Shown here: piece by piece, positions 37,714-46,094 of the stretch
How the letters are laid out: each line of letters starts with the position of its first letter
Position numbering within the stretch: the stretch's first letter is position 1
DNA from: Enterococcus durans NBRC 100479 = LMG 10746
Lineage (GTDB): Bacteria; Bacillota; Bacilli; Lactobacillales; Enterococcaceae
Assembly: GCF_001544215.1 (NCBI RefSeq)
Contig: NZ_BCQB01000004.1
Coordinates: 1 to 64,000, forward strand
Reading direction: 5' to 3'
Length of the DNA stretch: 64,000 nucleotides
Program-made: the position numbers and the translations under genes
Notes under the pieces: generated by a model
The model's input: only the letters and a program-made list of their open reading frames with translations
The model's database searches: none
Told to the model about the DNA's origin: nothing

Positions 37714-38637
37714 CTAATTTTTTTTATGAGAAAATTTATTTTTCAAACGAGTGATCCATTTGTTAGTAGGATCTCGTCGTTTTTTTACTTCTTTACCTGT
37801 TATGTATTCCTGCACAACAGCATTGATGATCCCGCCAAGTATGATGATGGTTGCTGCAAAATTCAACCACAACATCAGCACGATAAAACTTCCGATGATT
37901 TGATAGCCGCTGACTCGTGTTGCGAAATACTTTGCATAAATACCAAATACTTGTGAGAGCAACATCCAACCGACTGTTGCAAAAATCGTTCCTGGAATCA
38001 CTGCCTTTAGCTTTAGTTGCGCATTGGGAACGATCAAATAAATCAAAAACATAATAACGAATAAAGCAACCAACGTAATTGGCCATTTCAATGTTTGGAA
38101 TTGATCAATGAAGTTCACAGAAAATTTAAAAATAGGTTGGATTGCTTCTAAAATCAACTGTCCAAGACCTAAAACGATCGTCACTCCACTGATTGCAAAC
38201 ATAAACAAAAGGATCACTACAAGTGAAAAAAAACGGACGATCAAAAAGTTTTTTCTGTTTTCCACACCATACGCTTTGTTCATGGCAATTTGTAGTGCAT
38301 TGATACTTTGACTCGCAGACCACAAAGCTGCCAGAGCAGACACTGACAAAAGTCCGCCCGAGCTTTGAGTTAGCAGGTTTTTAACTGCCGGACCGATAAA
38401 CTGATAGATCGTCTCTGGAATCACTTCTCGTACATATGTCAAGACTGTTTCTTGGTCGATATGGAGAAATGGCAAGATATTCCCGAATGCAATAATCAGG
38501 GGAAACAATGATAGGAGTAAGTAATACGCTACAACAACAGACGTAGTTCCCATCTCTGAATCAGTGATACGTTTTTGTGTTGTTTCAATAAACCGCATCA
38601 AGTTTTCATTCTGTTTGATTCTTGCCAAAAGTTTCAT
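37714..38637 (-). CDS. YihY/BrkB-type membrane protein
   Basis: 307 residues with six membrane helices. Family hallmarks: AYYLLLSLFPLIIAFGNILPF (about 37-57), LLSVSALAALWSASQSINALQIAMNKAYGV (about 95-124), GWMLLSQVFGIYAKYF and YQIIGSFIVLMLWLNFAATIIILGG (about 243-267). Formerly annotated as ribonuclease BN. The true role of the family is unsettled. The C-terminal tail is strongly basic. ATG start after GGGAG. It follows the methionine aminopeptidase gene by 31 bp. Confidence 0.88.
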   Translation of the reverse strand: MKLLARIKQNENLMRFIETTQKRITDSEMGTTSVVVAYYLLLSLFPLIIAFGNILPFLHIDQETVLTYVREVIPETIYQFIGPAVKNLLTQSSGGLLSVSALAALWSASQSINALQIAMNKAYGVENRKNFLIVRFFSLVVILLFMFAISGVTIVLGLGQLILEAIQPIFKFSVNFIDQFQTLKWPITLVALFVIMFLIYLIVPNAQLKLKAVIPGTIFATVGWMLLSQVFGIYAKYFATRVSGYQIIGSFIVLMLWLNFAATIIILGGIINAVVQEYITGKEVKKRRDPTNKWITRLKNKFSHKKN

Positions 38638-38668
38638 AAAATTCTCCCATATCTATTCATTTAGTTGA

Positions 38669-39433
38669 TCAATAGGTACCTTCTTCACCTTGAGATGTCA
38701 AAATTCTTGGACCATCTTTTGTGATTGCTAAGGTATGTTCATATTGGCAAGACAGACCACCATCTCTTGTATACGCTGTCCAGCCATTAGGATCCATTTT
38801 CATTCTCCATGTCCCAGTATTTACCATTGGTTCGATCGTGATGACCATTCCTTCTTTCAAGCGTAACCCTTTGCCGGCTTCACCATAATGAGGGACTGGT
38901 GGCTCTTCGTGGATCGTAGGACCGACACCATGACCAATAAAATCTCGGACCACAGCTAAGTTTTCCCCTTCTACATATGTCTGGATAGCATGCCCGATAT
39001 CACCGATACGGTTGCCTACTTGTGCTTGTTCGATCCCTAAATAAAGTGCTTTTTTCGTTACTTCCATCAAACGATCGATTTCAGGTGTAGATTCGCCAAC
39101 GACGTAAGACCAACATGAATCGGAAATTCCACCCTTTAAGTCGATACACATATCGACTTTTACTAGATCTCCGCTTTTTAGCGGTTTTTTACGTGGAAAA
39201 CCATGACAAATCTCATCATTGATACTGATACATGTTGCATATTCGTATCCTTCAAAACCGATTTGTGCAGCAATTCCTCCATGGCTTTCGATATAATTAC
39301 GAACAAATACTTCGATATCCCAACTTGTTATCCCTGGTTTGATAAAATCTCGCAGATTTTTATGTACATCCGCTAGTAAGGCACCAGACTCTGCCATCGT
39401 TTCAATTTCTCGTGCTGATTTTAATGTAATCAT
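38669..39433 (-). CDS. map: Methionine aminopeptidase type I
   Basis: 254 residues. The five metal ligands can be placed: KVDMCIDL (Asp, about 93) and GISDSCWS (Asp, about 104), GHGVGPTIHEEP (His, about 168), ITIEPMV (Glu, about 199) and YEHTLAIT (Glu, about 232). Removes initiator methionine from nascent proteins in the cytoplasm. Type I by length and lack of insert. There is no N-terminal zinc-finger extension. Start ATG after AAGGAG. Confidence 0.95.
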   Translation of the reverse strand: MITLKSAREIETMAESGALLADVHKNLRDFIKPGITSWDIEVFVRNYIESHGGIAAQIGFEGYEYATCISINDEICHGFPRKKPLKSGDLVKVDMCIDLKGGISDSCWSYVVGESTPEIDRLMEVTKKALYLGIEQAQVGNRIGDIGHAIQTYVEGENLAVVRDFIGHGVGPTIHEEPPVPHYGEAGKGLRLKEGMVITIEPMVNTGTWRMKMDPNGWTAYTRDGGLSCQYEHTLAITKDGPRILTSQGEEGTY

Positions 39434-39542
39434 ACTTTCGTCTCCTTTTTACAAATCCTTTTCATTTTACCATAGTAGCTTGAATTTCGCCAAATCAGAT
39501 TCTCTCAAATCACTAAGTTCTGTTTTCTTTTACTCGATGTTT

Positions 39543-39551
39543 TGGTATACT
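39543..39551 (+). promoter_or_regulatory. Extended -10 promoter of the flavodoxin gene
   Basis: TGGTATACT (extended -10; TATACT at 39546-39551), about 50 bp upstream of the start codon. Confidence 0.45.
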
Positions 39552-39600
39552 TTATAAAAATGAACACTTCATTTCATTTATTAATCAGGAGGCACAACCC

Positions 39601-40041
39601 ATGGCTTTAGCAAAAATTGTATATGCAAGTATGACTGGAAATACAGAAGAAATTGCGGATATCGTAGCAGAAGCTTTTGAAAATTTAGATATCGAAGTTG
39701 AGATCAACGAGTGTACCCAAGTGGATGCAGATGAATTTGAAGATGCAGATATTTGTGTCGTCGCCACTTATACATACGATGACGGAGATTTACCAGATGA
39801 GATCGTTGATCTATATGAAGACTTACAAGAATTAGACTTATCTGGAAAAACCTATGGTGTGTGCGGCTCAGGTGATACCTTTTACGATGAATTTTGTAAA
39901 TCGGTAGACGACTTTGATGCAGCATTCGCCAAAACTGGTGCTGTCAAAGGTGCAGAGAATGTCAAAGTCGATCTGAACGCTGAAGAAGAAGACATCGAGA
40001 ATCTTGAAGCTTTCGCAAAAGCACTCGCAGCAAAAATATAA
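39601..40041 (+). CDS. Flavodoxin (short-chain)
   Basis: 146 residues, acidic. The FMN phosphate loop is SMTGNTEEIA (residues 10-19), the aromatic FMN loop is TYTYDDGDLPDE (about 57-68), and GSGDTFYDEFCKSVDDF (about 88-104) forms the second flavin loop. It would carry electrons to an unknown partner. Start ATG after CAGGAGG. It is monocistronic, with a terminator directly after the stop. Confidence 0.93.
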   Translation: MALAKIVYASMTGNTEEIADIVAEAFENLDIEVEINECTQVDADEFEDADICVVATYTYDDGDLPDEIVDLYEDLQELDLSGKTYGVCGSGDTFYDEFCKSVDDFDAAFAKTGAVKGAENVKVDLNAEEEDIENLEAFAKALAAKI

Positions 40042-40088
40042 AAAGAACGCATCCTGTCGGAGAGAAGTGACAGGATGCGCTCTTTTTA
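40039..40088. terminator. Bidirectional terminator after flavodoxin
   Basis: CGCATCCTGTC and GACAGGATGCG are perfect arms around a ten-base loop, flanked by AAAAAGA and TCTTTTT. It serves the flavodoxin gene and possibly the converging TetR gene. Confidence 0.85.
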
Positions 40089-40162
40089 TCATTAGAAGCA
40101 TTTAATTTCGGAAATCAACGGGTACGCTTGGCAAAGATTTTCAACGGCACAATGAATGGTTA

Positions 40163-40732
40163 TCAATCCACTTCGATCGGTTCTTTCAAATTCAAAATAG
40201 CATCAATATTGTCTTGGATGATTTTTTCAATCTGGTGATCTGTGGGGTGGATGATGTTCGAGGACATCAAGGCAGCAATACCTGTAGCAATAATCCAAGT
40301 ACCATTATGCAAGGATTCGATTTGTTCATCTGACAAGTACGCATATTGGGGGTCGTCCTTGACCATTTGTACAAAATAATTATAAGAGAAAGCCTGCATC
40401 TCCTTTCCCCCACCATATTCTTCTAAGTACAATGAACTATATAGTTTTTTCTCGCGATTAGCGAAATGGATATAGTTATAAGCTAAATCAATAATCGTAT
40501 TCCCAGTATGTACTACAGGAAACACTTCATATTTTAAGTAATCATAGATTTGTACAAACAGTGCCCGTTTTAAGTCATCCATGTTTTTAAATTCAAGATA
40601 AATCGGTTGGGTGGAACAATTCATCTTATTTGCAATATTTCTAGCAGTAAATCTTGAAAAACCTTCTGTGGTAGCCACTTCATATGCAGCTGACAAAATC
40701 TGCTCCTTTGTAATCGTCTTTTTTCTTGCCAT
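40163..40732 (-). CDS. TetR-family transcriptional regulator
   Basis: 189 residues. The N-terminal HTH spans about residues 7-52: ITKEQILSAAYEVATTEGFSRFTARNIANKMNCST. In place of the usual helix-3 sequence it reads QPIYLEFKNMDDLKRAL. The ligand domain is not recognisable. Divergent from the aminopeptidase gene with a 256-bp gap, so it may control that gene. There is no clear palindromic operator, though the gap has TACACAACTTGTTTTT and similar half-sites. ATG start after AAGGAG. Confidence 0.85.
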   Translation of the reverse strand: MARKKTITKEQILSAAYEVATTEGFSRFTARNIANKMNCSTQPIYLEFKNMDDLKRALFVQIYDYLKYEVFPVVHTGNTIIDLAYNYIHFANREKKLYSSLYLEEYGGGKEMQAFSYNYFVQMVKDDPQYAYLSDEQIESLHNGTWIIATGIAALMSSNIIHPTDHQIEKIIQDNIDAILNLKEPIEVD

Positions 40733-40919
40733 AATTTTTTAATCTCCTTGAAATTATTTATAACGCTTCCACCATTGATTGATTTTATTGTAACATGTTT
40801 TTTTTACTATACACAACTTGTTTTTGAATATTTATAAAAATACTCAAATCAAAGCAATTATCAAGAAAAAAAAGCACTATTTTTTATCCAATAAATTAAC
40901 ATTTACATGTTTATGCAAA

Positions 40920-40948
40920 TTGTATATACTTTTATTAAGTGTTATCAT
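40920..40948 (+). promoter_or_regulatory. Promoter of the M29 aminopeptidase gene
   Basis: TTGTAT (40920-40925), 17-bp spacer, TATCAT (40943-40948) with TG at the extended -10 position, about 40 bp before the start codon. Confidence 0.65.
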
Positions 40949-40988
40949 ACAAATAGTTATCCGATAAATAATGAGGAGGAAAAAAACT

Positions 40989-42221
40989 ATGTTAGCAAAT
41001 TTTAATGAAAATCTTGAAAAATACGCACGTTTGATCGTTGAAACTGGTGTCAGCGTAAAAAAGGATCATACCGTTGTCCTACAAATCAACGTTGATCAGG
41101 CTCCTCTAGCACGTTTGATTACAAAAGAAGCTTATCAATCAGGTGCAGCTGAAGTCATCGTTCAATGGACAGACGATGTCATCCAAAAAGAATTTCTTTC
41201 TCATGCAGCAAATGATCGTCTCGAACAAATCCCTCAATATAAAATTGATCAAACAGACGATTGGGTAGCTAAAGGTGCAAGTCGAATCAGTGTCGTTTCA
41301 TCCGATCCTGAAGCATTTGCCGGAATCGATAGCGATCGTGTAGCCACATTTCAAGCTGCCTCTGGCAAAGCCTTGATGAATCTTCGAAAAGCGACACAAG
41401 CAAATAAAGTAAGTTGGACAGTTGTTGCAGCAGCAGGCAAACAATGGGCTGCAAAAGTCTTCCCTGATCTACCTGAGGAAGAACAGGTCGATGCTTTATG
41501 GGATCAGATCTTTAAAACTACTCGTGTGTATGAAGAAGATCCAATATTAGCTTGGGAAAAGCATGATGAAACATTAGCGCAAAAAGCTGCAGAGCTAAAT
41601 AAAGAACAGTTTTCTGCTTTACACTATACTGCCCCAGGTACAGACATCATTATAGGGTTGCCAAAAAATCATCTTTGGGAAGGCGCTGGAAGCTATAACG
41701 CCCGTGGCGAAAAATTCATGGCAAATATGCCAACGGAAGAAGTCTTTACTGCCCCAGATTATCGTCGGATCAATGGGTATATTTCTAGTACTAAACCACT
41801 AAGTTATGCTGGGACTACTATTTCTGGAATGACATTCACATTTAAAGATGGAAAAGTCATCGATTTTTCTGCAGAACAGGGTCAAGACGTATTAGCAAAA
41901 TTATTGGATACAGATGAAGGTGCCCGTTCGTTAGGAGAAGTAGCGCTTGTACCTGATCCCTCTCCTATTTCTCAATCAGGTATCATCTTCTATAACACAT
42001 TATTTGATGAAAATGCATCCAATCATTTAGCACTCGGCGCCGCTTATGCATTCAGTGTAGAGGGCGGAACAGAAATGACCGATGAGGAACTAGCAGAAGC
42101 TGGCTTGAATCGAAGTCAAACTCATGTGGATTTCATGGTAGGATCAGATAAAATGAATATTGACGGCATTCGTGAAGACGGCTCAACTGTTCCCGTTTTC
42201 CGCAATGGTAATTGGGCATGA
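40989..42221 (+). CDS. pepS: M29-family aminopeptidase (AmpS/PepS type)
   Basis: 410 residues from the ATG at 40989, which follows GAGGAGG. The longer frame would translate through that ribosome-binding site. Metal and catalytic positions fit the family: E250/E251 in MPTEEVF, E317 in LGEVAL, H346 in NHLALG, Y353, H379 and D381 in THVDFMVG. This dinuclear-metal enzyme removes N-terminal residues from peptides in the cytoplasm. It is transcribed alone, divergent from a TetR regulator. Confidence 0.9.
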   Translation: MLANFNENLEKYARLIVETGVSVKKDHTVVLQINVDQAPLARLITKEAYQSGAAEVIVQWTDDVIQKEFLSHAANDRLEQIPQYKIDQTDDWVAKGASRISVVSSDPEAFAGIDSDRVATFQAASGKALMNLRKATQANKVSWTVVAAAGKQWAAKVFPDLPEEEQVDALWDQIFKTTRVYEEDPILAWEKHDETLAQKAAELNKEQFSALHYTAPGTDIIIGLPKNHLWEGAGSYNARGEKFMANMPTEEVFTAPDYRRINGYISSTKPLSYAGTTISGMTFTFKDGKVIDFSAEQGQDVLAKLLDTDEGARSLGEVALVPDPSPISQSGIIFYNTLFDENASNHLALGAAYAFSVEGGTEMTDEELAEAGLNRSQTHVDFMVGSDKMNIDGIREDGSTVPVFRNGNWA

Positions 42222-42290
42222 TCAGTTAGCTCCCCTTCTTCATTAAAGAATGAAATCAGAATTTTTTACTGATTAATTATCCTAAAAACT

Positions 42291-42355
42291 AGCAACTATC
42301 ACTGACTAGGAGAAATTTTCTTGGCTAGTGGTGATTGCTAGTTTATTTTTTTCTG
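42291..42355 (+). terminator. Terminator after the aminopeptidase gene
   Basis: AAAACTAGCAACTATCACT pairs with AGTGGTGATTGCTAGTTT and is followed by TATTTTTTT. Apart from this, 42222-42708 holds no supportable gene. A longer frame from 42508 exists but has no ribosome-binding site. Confidence 0.75.
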
Positions 42356-42708
42356 ACTATCTGCACATCTTATCCATGTCCATGAGAAAATTCCTTTTGA
42401 ATGACATTGATGCTAGCAATATTGGAAAGACAGCCTAAGACCTACTGAAGTACGAATACATTCTTTGATGTATTGATTTTTCTACAATTGAAAGTGCTCG
42501 AAAAATCATGAAAACAACTTTATCAAAAATGAGAAAAAGCGATTTGTCACCTTCTCTAAAAAAAGGCAGAATGACTTCTTACTATCCTAAGCGCACCAAG
42601 TTTTTTTATGGAACCAAAAAAATCCGTACTCGAACTGGCATACGGCAGACTGTTCTTGTTATACAGATTCTTTACAAAAAAATCCAACCTAGAAAAGAGG
42701 AATTAGAA

Positions 42709-43014
42709 ATGAGAAACTCGTATTTTGATGGCGGATTAGTAACGTATATCGGCACATCGATCCTAGCTACCTTGATTACCGTGTGTACTTTCGGCATCTG
42801 TGCACCGTGGGGAATTTGCTTGCTGTATAATTGGAAGATCAAGCATACAGTGATCAATGGAAAAAGACTGTATTTCGATGGTACAGCAGTGCAATTATTT
42901 GGAAATTGGATCAAGTGGCTATTTCTGACATTTATCACGCTGGGGATTTACGGTTTTTGGTTACATATCAAACTGGAACAATGGCGAGTGAAGCATACGC
43001 ATGTAGCAGGTTGA
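42709..43014 (+). CDS. Small DUF898-like membrane protein
   Basis: 101 residues from the ATG at 42709, which follows AGAGGA. The translation upstream in frame is basic and unrelated to the family. Two hydrophobic helices, about residues 9-37 (YIGTSILATLITVCTFGIC...) and about 67-85 (WLFLTFITLGIYGFW), alternate with YFDG/LYFDGTAVQLFGNW and WRVKHTHV segments typical of DUF898 repeats. The function is unknown. It stands alone. The downstream stretch 43015-43178 holds nothing I can identify. Confidence 0.75.
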   Translation: MRNSYFDGGLVTYIGTSILATLITVCTFGICAPWGICLLYNWKIKHTVINGKRLYFDGTAVQLFGNWIKWLFLTFITLGIYGFWLHIKLEQWRVKHTHVAG

Positions 43015-43178
43015 TATTTTATGGTTGATTTTTATCTACCAAGTACAGTTTATGTATCGAGATGATTCGTTTGCTTCCTCTATGAGAAGCGGTGACTCAA
43101 GATAAAACATCGATACTGTTCACTACTTTATATGAAAATGATAACTTGTTTGGCATTTTTTGCACAAATATAAAACAA

Positions 43179-43360
43179 GAATGTGGGAAAATCTAAAGAT
43201 CAGTTTTGCTTCAGACTCTCAAATAAACGTCGTCCAAAAGGCAGATCTTTCGTAAATTTCAAAAAAACGAGTGTGAGACAGAAGTGTTTCTTACTTTTGT
43301 CCCACGCTCGTTTTTCTCTCCAATTTATCAAACCTAAACGACTTTTGTCTCGTTCTATAT
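43179..43360. repeat. Composite intergenic repeat (copy B) with nested module
   Basis: The outer parts match 56805-56978: GTGGG...AATCTAAA, CAGTTTTGCTxCAGACTCTC, AATAAACG and TTTGTCTCG at the far end. The interior (43266-43315) is a bidirectional terminator hairpin, CGAGTGTGAGACAGAAG...CTTTTGTCCCACGCTCG, that matches module C at 20639-20676 in inverse orientation. It begins three bases after the tRNA on the tRNA's strand and may terminate it. Confidence 0.8.
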
Positions 43361-43363
43361 ATA

Positions 43364-43437
<74 letters not shown>

Positions 43438-43454
43438 AAAAACTCAATACTATT

Positions 43455-43483
43455 ATTTTAGCTTGTTTATATGCCACATGCAA
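43455..43483 (-). promoter_or_regulatory. tRNA-Arg promoter
   Basis: TTGCAT (43478-43483), 17-bp spacer, TAAAAT (43455-43460) on the minus strand, 18 bp before the tRNA. Confidence 0.7.
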
Positions 43484-43590
43484 GCTTCTATTCTAAAATC
43501 TCTTGGTTTTAACGAGGCAAAACGTTTCCAAGTCAGACCCTGTAATGATAAAATGTACTTATAAATTCAGGTGATAGAGGAGGTTTTTTT

Positions 43591-43755
43591 ATGAATGACA
43601 AACCAAAAGAAAAAGTTTATGCTGAACGTTTTGATGCATCGAAGAAAGAACGAGAAGAACTTTCAAAAAAGGCAATCAATCAGCATGAAAAAAACAAACC
43701 TCAGAAAAAAGAGAGTCGAAAGTTTAAATTTACAAAAAAAGACGATTTATTATAA
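43591..43755 (+). CDS. Small basic, lysine-rich protein (54 aa)
   Basis: Start ATG lies seven bases after GAGGAGG. The protein is highly charged: MNDKPKEKVYAERF, then many Lys/Glu, and ends KFTKKDDLL. A terminator follows eight bases after the stop, so it is a complete one-gene unit. I do not recognise the family. Such short K/E-rich proteins are common in enterococci and have no assigned function. Confidence 0.7.
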   Translation: MNDKPKEKVYAERFDASKKEREELSKKAINQHEKNKPQKKESRKFKFTKKDDLL

Positions 43756-43762
43756 AATTGAG

Positions 43763-43801
43763 AAAAAGAACGAACAGGAGCTATTCTGTCCGTTCTTTTT
43801 T
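43763..43801. terminator. Bidirectional terminator
   Basis: AAAGAACGAACAG and CTGTCCGTTCTTT pair with one mismatch, flanked by A and T runs, between the 54-aa gene and the converging acetyltransferase gene. Confidence 0.8.
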
Positions 43802-43823
43802 TATCCCAACATATCCTCTTTAC

Positions 43824-45005
43824 TTAAAAATAATCATTTAAAATCGGCTGTTGCTGAGGAAAAAGCAAGTTCAATGCAGCGATCGATTCACTAACCTTGA
43901 TTTTATCATAAAAAACCAATTCATCTAACTTACGATAAGCCATCAATAGCTGAGTCATATGCTGGATGTTTCCACTGATGGTGGGCAAATCAGTTTGTTC
44001 GACTTTTTTTAGCTGATTTTTCCCATCAACGATATGGACCTCAAAGATTCCTTCATTCCATTTTGCATACTCATCTTCGACGATCTCCACAGCAAATGCC
44101 GTATTTTTTCCATTGAAGGGGTACGACTCTAAGAAACGTTCTATGTCAACGATCCGTCCCATCATGTATGGTACCACGGTCATTTTAGCAAATGGATTTT
44201 GCAATAAATAATTTTGGCTATTGCCTGAATATCCGCAAGCATACTCAAATGATTCAAACGCCCCACTATGCGAACCGACAAAGCGAACAAGTGCCTTAAA
44301 AGCCTCATGTGTCAAGTAGCCCCATTCTACTATCTTGAAAGTTGGTGCTGTTAATTGGTATACAACATATCCTTTTGCTTGACCCGTTTCATCATAATAT
44401 AAGGCGTAATGATTTTCTTTTCTGACTTTAAACTTATAATTGTACCACCATGATTCTCTTTTCAACCCGCCACGACTATTCTCAGGCATTTGTGAATAGA
44501 TGGTATCCATTGCTTCTTTCGCTTGATCGAATGACAGACGTTTCATTTTTCCTGATGTCTTTTTCACATTTGGTATGTCTCTGCTATCTAGTTGGTAGTT
44601 TGCTTGATCAAATACCTGCTCATAACCATAACGACGATAAAACGGATATGAGAATGGCGCTAGATAGGACAGGCTGACCTTTCTTTCACGACAATCTTTG
44701 AGGATTTTTTCCATGATTTGATTGATCCCGCCTTGTCCTCTTGCTTCGGGATAAGAAGCAACGTAACCGATTCCTGCCATCAAATATTCTTTCCCATGAA
44801 ATTCAACAGGAAAAGGGGTAGCGATTACTTGACTGGTTAATTGATCGTCCTGATCAAAAAAGCCATAATTCCATGAATGTTTAGCAAGCATTCGAAATTT
44901 TTCTCTTCTTTCTACCGTATCCTTTGCATTGAATGCATAAATCGCTAGATCACACATTTCATCGACATAATCAAGTCCTACTTTTTTCACATCATTTGCC
45001 ATCAT
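43824..45005 (-). CDS. Eis-like GNAT acetyltransferase
   Basis: About 393 residues. The N-terminal GNAT domain has MAGIGYVASYPEARGQGGINQIM (about 69-91), where RGQGG is the acetyl-CoA loop. A second GNAT-like domain (LYYDETGQAKGYVVYQL, about 195-211) and a C-terminal sterol-carrier-like domain complete the usual Eis layout of this length. Acetylates an unknown amine. Start at one of two adjacent ATG codons (45005 or 45002) after GGAAGGGG. The longer frame to 45053 lacks a ribosome-binding site. Confidence 0.85.
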   Translation of the reverse strand: MMANDVKKVGLDYVDEMCDLAIYAFNAKDTVERREKFRMLAKHSWNYGFFDQDDQLTSQVIATPFPVEFHGKEYLMAGIGYVASYPEARGQGGINQIMEKILKDCRERKVSLSYLAPFSYPFYRRYGYEQVFDQANYQLDSRDIPNVKKTSGKMKRLSFDQAKEAMDTIYSQMPENSRGGLKRESWWYNYKFKVRKENHYALYYDETGQAKGYVVYQLTAPTFKIVEWGYLTHEAFKALVRFVGSHSGAFESFEYACGYSGNSQNYLLQNPFAKMTVVPYMMGRIVDIERFLESYPFNGKNTAFAVEIVEDEYAKWNEGIFEVHIVDGKNQLKKVEQTDLPTISGNIQHMTQLLMAYRKLDELVFYDKIKVSESIAALNLLFPQQQPILNDYF

Positions 45006-45181
45006 TATTACCCCTTCCATCAACACAACAAAATTGTGACAAGACTTGTTCAATAATAATCAGTTTAGTAAACAATATCATTTAAATAAACATTTTTATT
45101 ATTTCCCCATCGTCTTTGCCACAACCTTTGACTCTTCAAATTATTTTATAGTCTTTTGCTCTGTTACTCTTGAGCAAAAGC

Positions 45182-45595
45182 TTAGTAAGTTTCTTCAATC
45201 ATCACTAATATTTTTTTGAAACGACGTTTTTTGAAATACATCAATAATGTTCCTAAAATCATATCGTTCAATTTTTGTAGCATTCCATGAGATTCCATCT
45301 GTTCTGTGTAATGCACTTCACAGGAAGAATCATCTATAGGCTTGATTTGATAATGGACAACAAAATCATTTTTTGTTGTTGACGTACGAAATTTATAGGA
45401 CTGGTTTTCAATGAGCTCTTCGATTTTGATACGAGCACGGTTATTTTGCGAAAATTGCTTCACGTATTCCAAATTTTCTAACTGTTTACGAGTCACTGAT
45501 TTTCCAGTCGCTTTACGTACATCAAAAAGGACAGAGTCCATAACTTTATCGTAGAAAAACGATGCCGGAATATTTAATTTTTTTACAATTTCCAT
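45182..45595 (-). CDS. DUF3284 protein of the PTS operon
   Basis: 137 residues, predicted soluble alpha/beta with START-like features. The N-terminus reads VKKLNIPASFFYDKVMDSVLFDV. Proteins with this domain are often encoded with lactose/cellobiose-type PTS genes in Firmicutes, but no activity is established. Its ATG overlaps the stop of the 60-aa membrane protein gene (TAATG), so it is translationally coupled and is the last gene of the sigma54-controlled operon. A stem with CTTTTGCTC/GAGCAAAAG arms follows its stop (45152-45180) without a T run. Confidence 0.8.
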   Translation of the reverse strand: MEIVKKLNIPASFFYDKVMDSVLFDVRKATGKSVTRKQLENLEYVKQFSQNNRARIKIEELIENQSYKFRTSTTKNDFVVHYQIKPIDDSSCEVHYTEQMESHGMLQKLNDMILGTLLMYFKKRRFKKILVMIEETY

Positions 45596-45777
45596 TAGTT
45601 ATTTTTCCCCTTTGCTTCTTCTCTTTTTTTCCCTTTCAAAAAGAAATATATACCTAAACCTGCCAGAAAAAGTCCAGTGACCATACTGTATAGATCATAT
45701 TTTTGTGAACCAGGATTTAAACTATATAATACGATCAGTGAACCAACACTACATAAGAATAAACCGTTTTTTATCAT
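45595..45777 (-). CDS. Small two-helix membrane protein of the PTS operon
   Basis: 60 residues with two hydrophobic segments (GLFLCSVGSLIVLYSL, about 4-19, and MVTGLFLAGLGIYFFL, about 32-47) and a lysine-rich cytoplasmic tail (KGKKREEAKGKNN). No family recognised. It lies 32 bp after the 73-aa gene and overlaps the DUF3284 gene by one base. A role with the PTS permease is possible from context only. Confidence 0.65.
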   Translation of the reverse strand: MIKNGLFLCSVGSLIVLYSLNPGSQKYDLYSMVTGLFLAGLGIYFFLKGKKREEAKGKNN

Positions 45778-45809
45778 TTTGAACCCATCCTATCTTTCAG
45801 CCACGAAGA

Positions 45810-46031
45810 CTAAACTGCTGTTGCTTGGAAATATAAAACAGTGCCCCATGGTTGTGCTTTAATCAATTCTTTCGCCTTTTTAGCTGCTGCTTCTGTATCT
45901 TCAGCTGTTGTTTCGAATAATAATTTGATTCCTTGTTTTTCTTTGAATGTAAAAGAGATACCCTCTTCGTTGTATCCTTCTAATAACTCTTTGATAGCAT
46001 CTTGTTGCATTGCACTTGCAATTGAGATCAT
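45810..46031 (-). CDS. Small conserved-looking protein of the PTS operon (73 aa)
   Basis: Soluble, predicted beta-alpha. The first part MISIASAMQQDAIKELLEGYN is helical, a beta stretch GISFTFKEKQGIKLLFETT follows, then a helix TEAAAKKAKELIKA and a final strand TVLYFQATAV. Good ribosome-binding site AGGAGG. I do not recognise the family. The IIC gene lies 63 bp upstream and the gap carries a hairpin (arms around GGCAGAAGCA) with no T run, perhaps a processing site that sets different amounts of the permease and the small proteins. Confidence 0.65.
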   Translation of the reverse strand: MISIASAMQQDAIKELLEGYNEEGISFTFKEKQGIKLLFETTAEDTEAAAKKAKELIKAQPWGTVLYFQATAV

Positions 46032-46094
46032 ACTTTTTTCCTCCTACATTGATAAGTGAGCAGAAGCAGGAAATGCTTCTGCCCCACTAATTTT

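Noticed and set aside
42508-42708. N-terminal extension of the DUF898-like protein
   Set aside because: The extension is basic and unrelated to the family, and a good ribosome-binding site precedes the internal ATG at 42709.
43595-43894. 99-residue frame overlapping the 54-aa gene
   Set aside because: It runs out of phase through the well-marked 54-aa gene and through the terminator.
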